DNA from: Chitinophagaceae bacterium UBA1946
GTDB taxonomy: Bacteria; Bacteroidota; Bacteroidia; Chitinophagales; Chitinophagaceae
Assembly (NCBI GenBank): GCA_002336815.1
Contig: DDEU01000088.1
Location: forward strand, 5,098 to 69,097
Length of the DNA stretch: 64,000 nt
Reading direction: 5' to 3'
The translations under genes were made by a program, and so were the position numbers. Shown one piece after another: positions 1 to 10,600 of this stretch. Each line of letters opens with the position of its first letter. Positions within the stretch are counted from its first letter, which is position 1. The notes beneath the pieces are model-generated. The model saw nothing but the letters and a program-made list of their open reading frames with translations. It was not told where the DNA came from and did no database searches.

Positions 1-173
1 TGCACATGTTCCCACCACATACCGGGAGATTGCTCAGCCCAACCATCACGAAGAGCAGTAACAGGAGATTCTGTTTCGGGGTAAGTAACAGCAGCAATAC
101 AACGCTGGGTTGAACCATCTACCACAGACACTTTAATGGAAGAAGTTCCGATATCAATTCCGAGAAGGAGCAT
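1..173 (-). CDS. xylB: Xylulokinase, N-terminal part (cut by window edge)
   Basis: FGGY-family kinase that phosphorylates D-xylulose to D-xylulose 5-phosphate in the cytoplasm. Only the first 57 codons are in the window, read on the minus strand from an ATG at 171-173. Visible are the FGGY phosphate-binding start GIDIGTSSIKVSVVD (residues 5-19) and WAEQSPGMWWEHV, a stretch typical of xylulokinases. No signal peptide. The gene is divergent from the AraC regulator at 316, with a 142-bp shared upstream region. Xylose isomerase is encoded at 13429-14760, so the pair would supply the isomerase route. A related kinase such as ribulokinase is possible because the C-terminal half is not visible. Confidence 0.8.
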   Translation of the reverse strand, partial: MLLLGIDIGTSSIKVSVVDGSTQRCIAAVTYPETESPVTALRDGWAEQSPGMWWEHV

Positions 174-315
174 ACAATCGTTTTACCGGTAAAGATAAAA
201 TGGTTTGTCACTGGTGGCAACCGTTATCTATCAAATAATATCTGCTATTTTATCATCCTTTCATAAATTGCAATGTAATAATGATAATATAATGATTATA
301 ACAGGCTGATCACAG
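174..315. promoter_or_regulatory. Divergent upstream region xylB/araC-type regulator
   Basis: A 142-bp AT-rich region that must hold the promoters of both divergent genes. I found no TAnnTTTG element and no copy of the LacI-type palindrome seen elsewhere in the window, so control by the neighbouring AraC-type protein is the simplest guess. Confidence 0.35.
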
Positions 316-1176
316 ATGAAAACACTTATTCAAAAAATACATGTAGAAGAGCAGTATTCATTTGCCTGCAGAACTTACCGCACCCCAAATTTTGAAACCA
401 ACTGGCATAAACATGAAGAGTATGAACTCATTTTAATCACAGAGGGAAACGGTGCTGTACTGATAGGTGATCATATAGGCGAGTATAAGACCGGCGACAT
501 TTTTTTCCTGGGCTCCGGTCTCCCCCACTGGTTTCGAAAATCGAGGCAGTGCAGGATCGGCAGTGCTGTTGTATTGCATTTCCTGAAAGATTTTTGGGGA
601 GCGTCCTTTTTGCAAATGCCCGAAATGAAGGCGATACTCAAGTTGCTCGAAAGTAATAATAAGGGCATATCCCTGCAAAAGAAACTACGAAAAAATATCA
701 CTGAACTAATGCTGCAGGTTGAAAAATCGTCTGGCATCCACAGGATCTATCTTTTACTGAATTGCCTGCAGCAGATCGCCGGCAGCAGGCAATACGATGT
801 ACTCACCAAAGCGTTTGACGCAGGTATCAACAACAAGGCGAACAGTGCAATCGAAAAAATATTCACCTGGTCGTTCAGGCATTTTTTAGAGAATGTAACA
901 CTTAGTGAGGTGGCGGCAGAAGCAGGGATGAGCATACCCACTTTTTGCAGGTTCTTTAAACGCAATATCAAAAAAAGTTATTTTGATTTTATAAAAGAAT
1001 TAAGAATTGGCCATGCCTGCAAATTACTAAGAGAAACCAACGACCCGATACTGGATATCTGTTATGCAAGTGGATACAATAGCTGGGCTAATTTCAGCAA
1101 GCACTTCAAGCAGCTCAAAGAAATTCCGCCGGGCACCTACAGGAGACATTTTAAAAATGCCGACTACCAAATTTAA
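316..1176 (+). CDS. AraC-family transcriptional regulator with cupin sensor
   Basis: A 286-aa one-component regulator. The N-terminal half is a cupin-type sugar-sensing domain: HKHEEYELILITEGNG, then a GD-rich turn and LPHWF near residue 70. The C-terminal ~100 residues form the double helix-turn-helix AraC DNA-binding domain, with LSEVAAEAGMSIPTFCRFFK as the first HTH and ILDICYASGYNSWANFSKHF as the second. It is cytoplasmic. Being divergent from xylB, it is likely an activator of xylose use (inference). It ends 54 bp before the convergent aldose epimerase gene. The effector cannot be read from sequence; xylose or a xylo-oligosaccharide is the contextual guess. Confidence 0.85.
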   Translation: MKTLIQKIHVEEQYSFACRTYRTPNFETNWHKHEEYELILITEGNGAVLIGDHIGEYKTGDIFFLGSGLPHWFRKSRQCRIGSAVVLHFLKDFWGASFLQMPEMKAILKLLESNNKGISLQKKLRKNITELMLQVEKSSGIHRIYLLLNCLQQIAGSRQYDVLTKAFDAGINNKANSAIEKIFTWSFRHFLENVTLSEVAAEAGMSIPTFCRFFKRNIKKSYFDFIKELRIGHACKLLRETNDPILDICYASGYNSWANFSKHFKQLKEIPPGTYRRHFKNADYQI

Positions 1177-1230
1177 AAAACACAATCGCTTATTGAAATA
1201 TTGAATAGGAGTTGCTGTGGACCAGCACGC

Positions 1231-2340
1231 TTATTCAGCTATCATCACTTTATATTTTGTAACGGTATGATATTGCTCACCGGGCCTTAACAGGGTTGAT
1301 GGAAATGCAGGCTTGTTGGGCGAATCAGGGAAATGCTGCGTTTCAAGGCAAAGCCCTGCATGCTTATCAATGGGCATGCCATCGCTGGATGTGATGGTAC
1401 CATCTAAAAAATTGCCAGTGTAAAACTGCATGCCCGGCTCAGTGGTGTACACTTCTAATTTCCTGCCGCTAACAGCATCCGATAAAGTGGCAACCTGTTT
1501 TAGGATGCCAGATGGGTCGGTAAACACTAAATTATGATCATACGCGCCTGCCACTGCCCCGATGCGTTCACCGATCTTATGGGGTTGCAAAAAATCAAAC
1601 GGACTTCCTTCGACAGTTTCTAACGCCCCGGTAGGGATGAGTGCATCATCCACCGGTGTGTACCGGTCTGCATTCACCTGCAATGTGTGATCAAGGATCG
1701 TGTTAGACAGATCGCCGGTAAGATTAAAATAGCTGTGGTTGGTGAGGTTTACAACAGTGGCTTTATCGGTTTCCGCTTCGTATGTTATCAGCAGCTCGTC
1801 AGCGTCAGTTAATGTGTAAGTGACCGTGACGTTTAAATTTCCAGGATAACCCTCTTCGCCGTCTTTGCTCAGGTACTTCAATGCCAGGGTAGCCTTACCA
1901 TCTGAAGAGGGTGCCGCATCCCACACTACTTTATCGAAGCCTTTATTGCCACCATGCAAATGGTTGGCTCCATTGTTCTTTGCCAGTGTATAGGTGTTGT
2001 CATCGATCTTAAATGTTCCATTTGCAATGCGGTTACCATAGCGGCCGATCGCTGCACCAAAAAAAGGTGAATTTGACAGGTACTTACTCAACCGGTCGAA
2101 ACCAAGCACTATATTGCTTTTATTTCCATTTTTATCCGGGGTAACCCAGCCCGTTACCGTTGCTCCATAATTAGATATCTTCACCTGCACGCCATTCCTG
2201 TTGCGAAGCGTAAACAGGTACACTTGCTTTCCACCGGTTTCTCCCCAATCTACTTTGCTTACGGCCAGGGTGTTTTCAGCGGGGCCTTCTTTAGTGCCGG
2301 CAGTGAAACCCCCGGATGTTAAAACCACTGTTTTACTCAT
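1231..2340 (-). CDS. galM: Aldose 1-epimerase (mutarotase)
   Basis: A 369-aa protein interconverting alpha and beta anomers of free aldoses, here probably xylose, arabinose or galactose released by the locus. Family landmarks are all present: GRYGNRIANGTF, NHLHGGNKGFDKVVWDA, the catalytic-acid histidine in NLTNHSYFNLTG, and the catalytic-base glutamate in LETQHFPDSPN near the C-terminus. The N-terminus (MSKTVVLTSGG) is not a signal peptide, so a cytoplasmic location is likely, although some Bacteroidota homologues are exported. It is last in the minus-strand block, 147 bp after the FG-GAP lipoprotein gene. Substrate preference is inferred from context only. Confidence 0.88.
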   Translation of the reverse strand: MSKTVVLTSGGFTAGTKEGPAENTLAVSKVDWGETGGKQVYLFTLRNRNGVQVKISNYGATVTGWVTPDKNGNKSNIVLGFDRLSKYLSNSPFFGAAIGRYGNRIANGTFKIDDNTYTLAKNNGANHLHGGNKGFDKVVWDAAPSSDGKATLALKYLSKDGEEGYPGNLNVTVTYTLTDADELLITYEAETDKATVVNLTNHSYFNLTGDLSNTILDHTLQVNADRYTPVDDALIPTGALETVEGSPFDFLQPHKIGERIGAVAGAYDHNLVFTDPSGILKQVATLSDAVSGRKLEVYTTEPGMQFYTGNFLDGTITSSDGMPIDKHAGLCLETQHFPDSPNKPAFPSTLLRPGEQYHTVTKYKVMIAE

Positions 2341-2487
2341 TATCAGTTCGTTGAATCTTTTATATAACGATCGCTTTTTTACAAGCTGTTTTTTCGACTG
2401 TATTTCGCTTTTTTGCTGTAACTGCCATCAGCTTTATAAAATGGTGAATGAATACACAAACCAATTGACGGGTTCGATTTACCCTTT

Positions 2488-5400
2488 TTAATGTGTACCG
2501 GCCAATTCCTTTTTAGCAGCATTTATTTTAAATACTCTCAGTGAATCATTATTGGTGGCGGCCACTAACATTTTATTTCCGTTCGATAACTTAACCAATG
2601 CCATATCTTTTACCTCGCCATTCAGATAAAAGCCACTAACCAGCGGGGACACGGGCGTAAAAGTTTTGTTACTGCTCCCCCGAAGAAAACAACCATACGA
2701 TGCGTCATATCTGCCGGTCATTACTTCTGCCTGGTATTCGTTACCGGCAAGCAAGAGGTCTTTAAACCCATCATTATCCAGGTCGTCGCAAATGATGGCA
2801 TTTACAGGTGAAAACTGCGCCGCCAGCGGCAACACATGCTTTATAAATTTACCGTTGCCTGTATTTTCAAAATAACAACTCCGGGTTTCATCACAATGAA
2901 ATGGTGTTATTTTTTCTGCCGGGATGCTGTTAAAAATATCATCATAGGTTGCCGCTGAATAATCTTTGTTTAACAGAAATCGCTTCTTTACTGCCGGCAC
3001 CTGGTCTGCCAGTCTTCCCCTGCTGATGGAGGGATAAGAATATCTTTTACCATCGGCATTTTTGATATAGTAAAAGAAAAGCGGATCAATACTTCCGTTG
3101 CCGTCAAGGTCGGCAGCAAACAACTGCATTGGTTCGGCCGGACTGGCCCTGTATTCACAATTCAAGCCAAGGTTACCGGCTACGAGGTCGATATCTCCAT
3201 CATTGTCGATATCTGCAGCGATAAGACTCCGCCACATTCCATTGATTTGAGAAAGTCCTGTAGTTTCATTTGCATTAACCAACCGTCCATGATCATTCGT
3301 GAAAAACTGCAGCGGCATCCACTCACCGGCAATAACAAGATCGGCATGGTTGTCATTGTTAAAATCGGTCCACACTGCTGAAGTAACCATGCCGGCAGTT
3401 TGTAATGCAGGACAAACGGTTGCAGTTACATCGGTAAAACTGCCATGGTTATTTTGCAGCAAAAAACTTTTGGGAGACAGGGGATATTTTTTCGAAACCC
3501 TTCCACCAATAAAAAGGTCAGGAAAACCATCGCCATTAAAATCTCCGGTACTTACGCAACCGGCAATGGTTCTTACGGAATCTGGTATAGCTTCCGGCCG
3601 CAGTTTGAAATTTCCCTTACCATCATTGATGTACAGGCGGGGTTTATAATAAATTGAATTTTCCTCAAATTGCATATCGCCCCCGGTAACCAGCAGATCA
3701 CTATCGCCATCTTTATCAGCATCAAATAAGACACAATCAAGGTCTTCTTCAAACTTGATAGAATCAGAAAGACTTTTTGAAGTAAATAGTTGATTCGCAC
3801 TTTGTGTAAATAGTTTTCCGGGAAAGTTGAAGGCGCCTCCAACAAAAAGATCTGTATTTCCGTCATTATTGATATCACCTGCGGTGATATACGGACCCAA
3901 CTGCGAATATTTTTGGGGCAAAAGCCGCAGCAATGCATAGTCGTTGAATGAGTTTTCTACATGCCTGTAATTGAGACCGGCCGACCCGGTAATATCTGAA
4001 AAGAGAATTGAGGGCGAGCCAACCCCTGTAACAGCAGAAGGCATGACTGCATTTTTCCATGAAAGAACAACGCTGGTATCTGCTTTGATATTTGTGAGTA
4101 CCTGTTCCTTTCCATCGGGCCATCTAACCTTTACTGAATCTGCATGATCATATTTTCCCAATCCAACAGTAAGCTGCTGATCAACTGATGAAAAATAACC
4201 CCGTGCAGGATTTTGTTCCTGCAACTGGGCCCTGCCATCATTATACACGAATATTTTTGATCCGAAACCCTGCCGGTTCAGGCTATCCCCCTTTAACCGG
4301 ACACTTAAAAAATGATTGACAGCCGGTTGTCCAACCCGGTTGGTATTATTGATAAAAAGAAAAGCTGGTTTATTGATATTATTCACCACAAGGTCGAGGT
4401 CTCCATCGTTGTCAAGATCAGCATAGGCGGCACCGTTAGACATGGAATTTTCGTTGATACCAGCCTTTTCTGAATAATCCGTAAAAGTAAGATCGTGGTT
4501 ATTGAGGTAGAGATAGTTGGGCAGGTTTACATTTTTCAACGATGCCAGTTTTTCCTGGATCTTCTTTTGCAGCTCCTGCTGGCTGCCGGCACCATTAAAA
4601 GTATTGTTGCTGAATTCTAAAAAATCTGCATCAATAAAATCCCTGCCGATGCCATTGGTGATGTGCATGTCTTTCCAGCCATCATTATCAAAGTCAGCAA
4701 GCAAAACGCTCCAACTCCAGTCGGTTGCCTGTATGCCGCTTAGCTGACCTATTTCGCTAAAGAATGGAGTCGCATACTTTCCACTAACCCTGCTGCCGTT
4801 ATTTAGCTGCAGCATGTTTCGCATAAATTCCGGCTCATACCCCATTGCCCTTTCTGACTCATACCTTTCGTAGTTCATAAACGAAAAGGATGTTTTTTTC
4901 CGTTCATTCATTTCCGGCAGCATATCAAGTGTAACGATATCGGTAAGGGTATCATTGTTAAGATCGGCAGCATCGGCGCCCATGCTGGAATAAGACTGGT
5001 GCTGAATGGCCCGGGCGATGCAATTGGTAAATGTGCCATCCTGGTTATTCTGCCAGAGTTCATCATTCGATACAAAATCGTTGGCTACATAAATATCCGG
5101 CCAGCCGTCGTTGTTAAAATCACTAACGGTTACGCCCAACCCATAACCATCTTCTTTAATACCCGCCTGGATGGATACATCTTTAAAAACTATCTGCCCG
5201 GTATGCGAACTGTCGCCATCATTCCGGTAGAGTTTATCATTTGCCGGGGAAAAGCCACTTTTGTCCCTGGGGAAAACAGTATTGGTATTCTTTGAACTTA
5301 ACAGGTAATTGGCCAGGTACATATCCAGGTCTCCGTCCCTGTCGTAATCTAAAAATACAGCCTGTGTAGAAAAGCCGGTATCTGCCAGGCCGTAGCTTGC

Positions 5401-5886
5401 AGCAGCTTCTTTAAAAGTGAGATCGTGCTGGTTGATGAATAAAAGATTCTTTGAGCGGTGTTTTAAATCCTTTCCAAACACACACACATAAATATCATCG
5501 TACCCATCCTGGTTAATATCCACAATGCTCACCCCGGTGCACCAAACACTGGTGCCAACGCCTGCTTTGTCCGTAATGTCTGTAAACTGGTTATTGCCTT
5601 TGTTGATGTACAGCTTGCAACTTACCTGGTTGCCTGTGAAAAAAATGTCCTTAAGCCCATCATTATTGAAATCGCCAATTCCAACACCACCGCCCATGTA
5701 ACCGAACTCATTGATGAAGGAATAGGAGGAATCATTGTCATGAATATCATTGCTAAAATTGATCCCGGAGGTACCGGCATCAACCGAGGTAAATGTATGA
5801 TCAGCAATCTTTTGCCGGCATGCTGCAAAAGCAACCATCACAAAAAATAAAACAGGAATGGCAGGCTGATACCTTTTTTTTTTCAT
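2488..5886 (-). CDS. FG-GAP/VCBS-repeat lipoprotein with UnbV/ASPIC domain
   Basis: A 1132-aa predicted lipoprotein of unknown function. From the ATG at 5886 the N-terminus is MKKKRYQPAIPVLFFVMVAFAAC, a signal peptide with a lipobox-like end. An upstream in-frame ATG at 5904 adds six residues and makes a poorer signal, so I prefer 5886. About a dozen calcium-binding FG-GAP blades of the form DFNNDGxxD cover both halves, for example GDFNNDGLKDIFFTG, ADFDNDGWKDMHITNG and ADIDNDGDIDLVAGNLG. They imply one or two beta-propellers, as in CRTAC1-like proteins. An ASPIC/UnbV segment (GFGSKIFVYNDGR to RWPDGKEQVLTNI) separates them about half way along. It follows susC-susD, the slot where SusE/F-like surface lipoproteins often sit, so a role in glycan binding at the surface is a reasonable but unproven guess. 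A terminator separates it from susD. Confidence 0.8.
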   Translation of the reverse strand: MKKKRYQPAIPVLFFVMVAFAACRQKIADHTFTSVDAGTSGINFSNDIHDNDSSYSFINEFGYMGGGVGIGDFNNDGLKDIFFTGNQVSCKLYINKGNNQFTDITDKAGVGTSVWCTGVSIVDINQDGYDDIYVCVFGKDLKHRSKNLLFINQHDLTFKEAAASYGLADTGFSTQAVFLDYDRDGDLDMYLANYLLSSKNTNTVFPRDKSGFSPANDKLYRNDGDSSHTGQIVFKDVSIQAGIKEDGYGLGVTVSDFNNDGWPDIYVANDFVSNDELWQNNQDGTFTNCIARAIQHQSYSSMGADAADLNNDTLTDIVTLDMLPEMNERKKTSFSFMNYERYESERAMGYEPEFMRNMLQLNNGSRVSGKYATPFFSEIGQLSGIQATDWSWSVLLADFDNDGWKDMHITNGIGRDFIDADFLEFSNNTFNGAGSQQELQKKIQEKLASLKNVNLPNYLYLNNHDLTFTDYSEKAGINENSMSNGAAYADLDNDGDLDLVVNNINKPAFLFINNTNRVGQPAVNHFLSVRLKGDSLNRQGFGSKIFVYNDGRAQLQEQNPARGYFSSVDQQLTVGLGKYDHADSVKVRWPDGKEQVLTNIKADTSVVLSWKNAVMPSAVTGVGSPSILFSDITGSAGLNYRHVENSFNDYALLRLLPQKYSQLGPYITAGDINNDGNTDLFVGGAFNFPGKLFTQSANQLFTSKSLSDSIKFEEDLDCVLFDADKDGDSDLLVTGGDMQFEENSIYYKPRLYINDGKGNFKLRPEAIPDSVRTIAGCVSTGDFNGDGFPDLFIGGRVSKKYPLSPKSFLLQNNHGSFTDVTATVCPALQTAGMVTSAVWTDFNNDNHADLVIAGEWMPLQFFTNDHGRLVNANETTGLSQINGMWRSLIAADIDNDGDIDLVAGNLGLNCEYRASPAEPMQLFAADLDGNGSIDPLFFYYIKNADGKRYSYPSISRGRLADQVPAVKKRFLLNKDYSAATYDDIFNSIPAEKITPFHCDETRSCYFENTGNGKFIKHVLPLAAQFSPVNAIICDDLDNDGFKDLLLAGNEYQAEVMTGRYDASYGCFLRGSSNKTFTPVSPLVSGFYLNGEVKDMALVKLSNGNKMLVAATNNDSLRVFKINAAKKELAGTH

Positions 5887-5930
5887 GCTGAATACAATTA
5901 GCATCTCTAAAAAACCAGCAGTTGTATATC

Positions 5931-5965
5931 AAAAAAAGAGGGAACCGCAATAAATACGGCCCCTC
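5931..5965 (-). terminator. Rho-independent terminator between susD and FG-GAP gene
   Basis: Read on the minus strand: stem GAGGGGCCG, loop TATTTATTG, stem CGGTTCCCTC, then seven T. The stem pairs GAGGG with CCCTC and CCG with CGG, with one small internal bulge. It lies 78 bp after the susD stop. It should lower, but perhaps not abolish, transcription of the FG-GAP gene relative to susCD. Confidence 0.75.
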
Positions 5966-6042
5966 CATTTGTTTACCAAAACGACTGCTTATTAAACGAT
6001 TAAACTCTTGATGATCGGTTTATTGTTATTGAAAATAGTCTT

Positions 6043-7566
6043 TTACCTTACCAATGGGTTCGTTGCAGTTTCACTGGTAGGGATTGGGAAAAAGTCAACC
6101 TGGCCCGCCCTTGGATCTGTTACGATAGCAGGGAAATAACCTTTTTTCCTCCAGCGCAATACATCAATGTTGATGATTTCCTCTGCAGCCAGTTCAACCC
6201 ACCTTTCGTGAATCACGGCAGCCAATGCAGCATTCTTTGATGCAAGTGTTACCGGTGGCATATTCACACTCGGGCGCCTTCTTACCTCGTTGATGTAAGC
6301 GGCGGCCTGTGCCGGTGTGCCTATTTCAGCCTCACATTCAGCAAGCATCAGCAGTACATCTGCATAACGCAGCAGGCGCTGATTTAAACCTCCAATATGG
6401 AAACCTGAATTTACCCATTCATAAATGTTGTACTTGCGGAAAAACCTCCTGATTGTAACGCCATTTTTTGTAGAGGTGGTGGTGTTGATGTCTGCCCCTG
6501 CTAGTACTTTCGGAGCAGAAATATTTGAACCGGTTAAGATGGTATCGCCTTCTTCCCAAACTGTAAATTTATAACGGGGATCGTTGGGTTCGTATTCATC
6601 CAGCAAACGATTGGATGGAACCACATTTCCCCAGGTTTTACCCCAGTCCTGGTTTCTTGCTGTAGCAAGCGGACTGGTAGAACCCTCTCCATTATAGCCC
6701 CAGTTGAAACCACCATCTCCTTTATCTACAAACACAACTTCAAAAATAGATTCTGCATTGAATTCATGCCCGGTAGCACATGCTGAACCATCATCGTTTC
6801 TAACATCTCCGTCAAAATTCCACTGGTAGTTGTCAACAAGACTGTACTTGCCATATACATTTAACAAGGCAGCTTTTGCAGCGGTATAGTCTCCCTTCTG
6901 TAATTGCACTCTTCCCAAAAGGGCATTGGCAGCTCCTGAAGTGGCACGGCCATTATCTGATGCGCCATAGCTTGCCGGAAGTTTTTGTGCAGCATCCGTA
7001 AGGTCTGCAATAATCAGGGTGTAAATTTCTGCTGCAGGTGATTTTCCTTTGAAATCGGTTGGAGAAGTAACAGGTTCAGTATAAACCGGCACATCGCCCC
7101 ATTGTGACACCAATTCAAAGTAAGCCCATGCACGCAAAAATTCTGCTTCACCAATCACACGATCTCTTAATGCTGTGTTGTCGTTTACACCGGGCGCCTT
7201 CAACAGCACCTGGTTTGCCCGGTTGATCATTTGATAGCAGCCATTCCAGATACTTGTCATCACGGAATTTGTAGGAGCCGGGGCTGCCTGGTTATACAAT
7301 TCCGCCCTGGGCGCTTCTAACTGAGGACCACCGGGAGAAAACTCACCACTACGCATATCATGAAGGGTGTACCATTCACGTGCTGTCATTTGACCCGACC
7401 TTAAAATGGAATAAACACTGTTTACACCATTCTGTAATTCTACAGCCGTTTTAAAATAACTCTCGCTGGTCGGATTGTTTTCGTCAATCACGTTGAGCTT
7501 TTTTGTACATGCCGCCAGCCCGGTAAGGGTCAGCAGCAGTACTATCGTAATTTTATTTGTTTTCAT
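6043..7566 (-). CDS. susD: SusD/RagB-family outer-membrane glycan-binding lipoprotein
   Basis: A 507-aa surface lipoprotein that forms the lid of a SusC transporter and binds oligosaccharides at the cell surface. The signal peptide MKTNKITIVLLLTLTGLAAC ends in a lipobox with Cys20. The body has SusD landmarks: an N-terminal SusD-like region, the TPR-containing RAWAYFELVSQWGDVPVYTE, and a C-terminal RagB/SusD domain with RLLRYADVLLMLAECEAEIG and ERWVELAAEEIINIDVLRW. It starts 38 bp after the end of susC, so the two are co-transcribed. Given the surrounding enzymes, the ligand is probably a xylan-derived oligosaccharide (inference). A terminator follows it. Confidence 0.93.
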   Translation of the reverse strand: MKTNKITIVLLLTLTGLAACTKKLNVIDENNPTSESYFKTAVELQNGVNSVYSILRSGQMTAREWYTLHDMRSGEFSPGGPQLEAPRAELYNQAAPAPTNSVMTSIWNGCYQMINRANQVLLKAPGVNDNTALRDRVIGEAEFLRAWAYFELVSQWGDVPVYTEPVTSPTDFKGKSPAAEIYTLIIADLTDAAQKLPASYGASDNGRATSGAANALLGRVQLQKGDYTAAKAALLNVYGKYSLVDNYQWNFDGDVRNDDGSACATGHEFNAESIFEVVFVDKGDGGFNWGYNGEGSTSPLATARNQDWGKTWGNVVPSNRLLDEYEPNDPRYKFTVWEEGDTILTGSNISAPKVLAGADINTTTSTKNGVTIRRFFRKYNIYEWVNSGFHIGGLNQRLLRYADVLLMLAECEAEIGTPAQAAAYINEVRRRPSVNMPPVTLASKNAALAAVIHERWVELAAEEIINIDVLRWRKKGYFPAIVTDPRAGQVDFFPIPTSETATNPLVR

Positions 7567-7604
7567 TGTTATATTATTTATTTAAAATTAATATTACCCA
7601 ACAA

Positions 7605-10600
7605 TTAGAAACCTACCTGCAAACCTGCAGTGAAAGATTTTGGCTGGGGATATACTGCATAATCAATACCGCTGGTCAAGGAAGAGTTGGGCGTTCTGTT
7701 ACCAACTTCAGGGTCATAACCAGTATACTTGGTAAAGGTTAACAGGTTCTGCGCTGAAACATATACACGGAAGCTCTTTACAGCTCCTTTTGTAAGTGAA
7801 TTCAGAGAAGTAACCGGAACGGTATAACTGAGCATTACATTCTTCAGGCGCATGTATGATCCATCTTCCAGGAATCTTGTAGAAGGACGTGCGTTTTGAT
7901 TTGGATCACCGGAAATAGCACGGGGAATATTGGTGTTCGTATTGGTAGGTGTCCATGCGTTCAATACCTGTGTACCTGCATTGAAGAAACGAACCATACC
8001 TTCTGTAACAACACGGGTAGCGTTGTAAATTTTATTTCCCTGTACACCCTGGATGAAAACTGACAAATCAAAATTCTTGTAGCTGGCACCGAGGTTGAAA
8101 CCATAGGTAACTTTTGGAATAAAGCTTCCCAGGAATTTCCTGTCTTTGGCATCTATCTTACCATCGCCATTTTGATCCTTGAACATCAGATCGCCGGGCT
8201 GCGTACCATCTAAACCACTTGGTAAAATTGATGGAACCTGTGTTGCATGTTTAGCGATATCTGCTTTGCTCTGGAAGATACCTTCTACTTCCCATCCATA
8301 AAAAGATTGAATAGACTGTCCTACTGCCGTATTGGTGATGGCACTTGCACCGAAGTCGTTCTCTGCGCCGGCTTCAATGTTAGAAACACCTTCAGCCAAT
8401 CTTGTTACTTTGTTGGTGATAAAGCTAAGGTTGGTAGATGCATACCATTTAAACTGGCCTTCACGATCGTTGTAACCTAACTGCAATTCAAATCCGTTGT
8501 TGGTCATCGCACCTACGTTCTGATTAACGGTGGTAGTGATGTATCCAAATGATGGAGGCAACGGAACGCTCAGGATAAGGTTGTCTGTTTTCCTGTTATA
8601 GTATTCGGCAGACAGGGTGAATTTATTTCTAAAAAGGCCGAGGTCAAATCCAATGTTCAATTGTTTGGTCTTCTCCCATTCCAGGTCCTGGTTTCCTAAA
8701 CCGGGTATTGATGAAGAAGGGCCACCTGTAATGGCATTGTTAAAGGGATAATAAGCACTGTTGGCAGCTACACTAACCAACCATGGTGTATTACCCAAAA
8801 CTGCACCGTTTAAACCGGTAAGACCGTAACCTACCCTTAATTTTAATTCTGAGATCTTGGTTTGATCTTTCATGAAGCTTTCCTGGTCAACTCTCCATCC
8901 GATAGAACCAGATGGGAAAGTAGCCCATTTTTTACCTGGCGCCCACACAGAAAGACCATCACGACGAACGGCCATGCTTAAAATGTACCTGCCGCGGAAG
9001 TCGTAGTTGATACGTCCAAGAAAAGATATCAAAGAGTTTGCACCAACAGTTGTTTGAACCCCTACATTAGTAGCATTGTTAAGTGTTCTGAGTTCATTTG
9101 ATGGCTGAAAACCATTTGCATTTTCAGTCTTGGTAGTTTGGTTTTGCTGTTCGTACACCGCAATCACATTCAGGTGGTGATCTGTTGCAAAAGTTTTGTC
9201 GAATGAAAGTTGCTGCGTAAAGAGCATAACAGTAGAAAGATTCCTGTTATTGGTAATAGTTGCCTGTGATGCACTTGAACCAGCCACAGTACCGTTGTCG
9301 CTAAAAATAGGAGAAAAACGATAGTCTAAGCTATTCGCATAGTCAACACCAAAAGTTGAACGGAACTTTAACCATTTGGTAAAACTGGCTTCGAGGAAAG
9401 CTGTACCGAAAATTTTTACTCTTGACCGGCTGCCAGGATTTTTCAATTTGGCATCTTCCACCGGGTTAGTAGGGTCGCCACCATCTCTTGGTGCATCTAC
9501 GCCCCTGTATCCGCCATTGGATGTAGGATCATATACAGGAATGTGCGGCATCATCTTAATAACATTCACCAGGTTTGTCCTGGCCTGTGTTTCGTTATTG
9601 TCATATGCCTGCCGTCCATGGGCTACGTACAGGTTTTCACCGAAAGTGATTAGTTTACTGATAACATGATCAGAGTTAAGGCGGAAATTATAACGCCTGT
9701 ATGCTACCGTTGGGATGGTACCCTGTTGATCTGTATAGCCTGCAGAAGCGAAGAAACGGGACACTTCATTACCGCCGCTCAAACTAAGATTGTGCTGGGT
9801 AAGTGCGCCTGTTTTAAAGAAAGCATCCTGCCAGTCTGTATTGGTTTGTCCGTACGTTTGAGTTGCTCCGGCATAAATGGGTTCATTGATCTGCGGATCT
9901 GTCAAACGTGGTACCTGGCTGCCCCTGTATGCAAGTGCGTACTGCATAAATTGTTGTGTATTCAACAAAGAAAGGCGCTCTGTTACTTTTTGGATGCCAA
10001 CATAAGAATCAAGATTGATCGACATTTTATTGTCTCTCCTGCCTTTTTTGGTAGTGATCATAATAACACCATTGGTAGCTCTTGAACCATAGATCGCAGC
10101 GGCAGATGCATCTTTTAATACATCAACGGATTCAATATCCCTTGTGTCAATTGTAGCAAGGTCACCGGTAGGGAAACCGTCTACCACGTACATTGGATCA
10201 GATGCAAAACTGATAGAGCTGATACCCCTTATGCGTACAATGGGTTGTGTGCCCGGGCTACCATTGTTGGTAACCTGTATACCGGCAACACGGCCCTGCA
10301 ATGCCTGGGAAATATCCAGGGCTGGTACTTCAGCAAGGGTTTTGCCGCTTACACTGGCAACAGCACCGGTAACGAGTGCCCTTTTTTGTGTACCGTAACC
10401 GATAACAACCACTTCGTTCATAGACCTGTTTACTGTGGACAAAACCACCGCCATTGAACTTCTTCCGGCAATGCTGATCTCCTGGGTAACCATGCCAACA
10501 AAAGAAAACTCCAGTGTTTTAACGTCATCGTCTACTTCAATAGAGAAAAAGCCTTTGCTGTCGGTAGTAGTAGCTTTACTTTTCCCTTTTACCTGGACAG

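Noticed and set aside
3299..3938. Open frames on both strands inside the FG-GAP gene
   Set aside because: They overlap a long gene with continuous repeat motifs and show no recognisable domain or signal; they are shadows of repetitive codon use.
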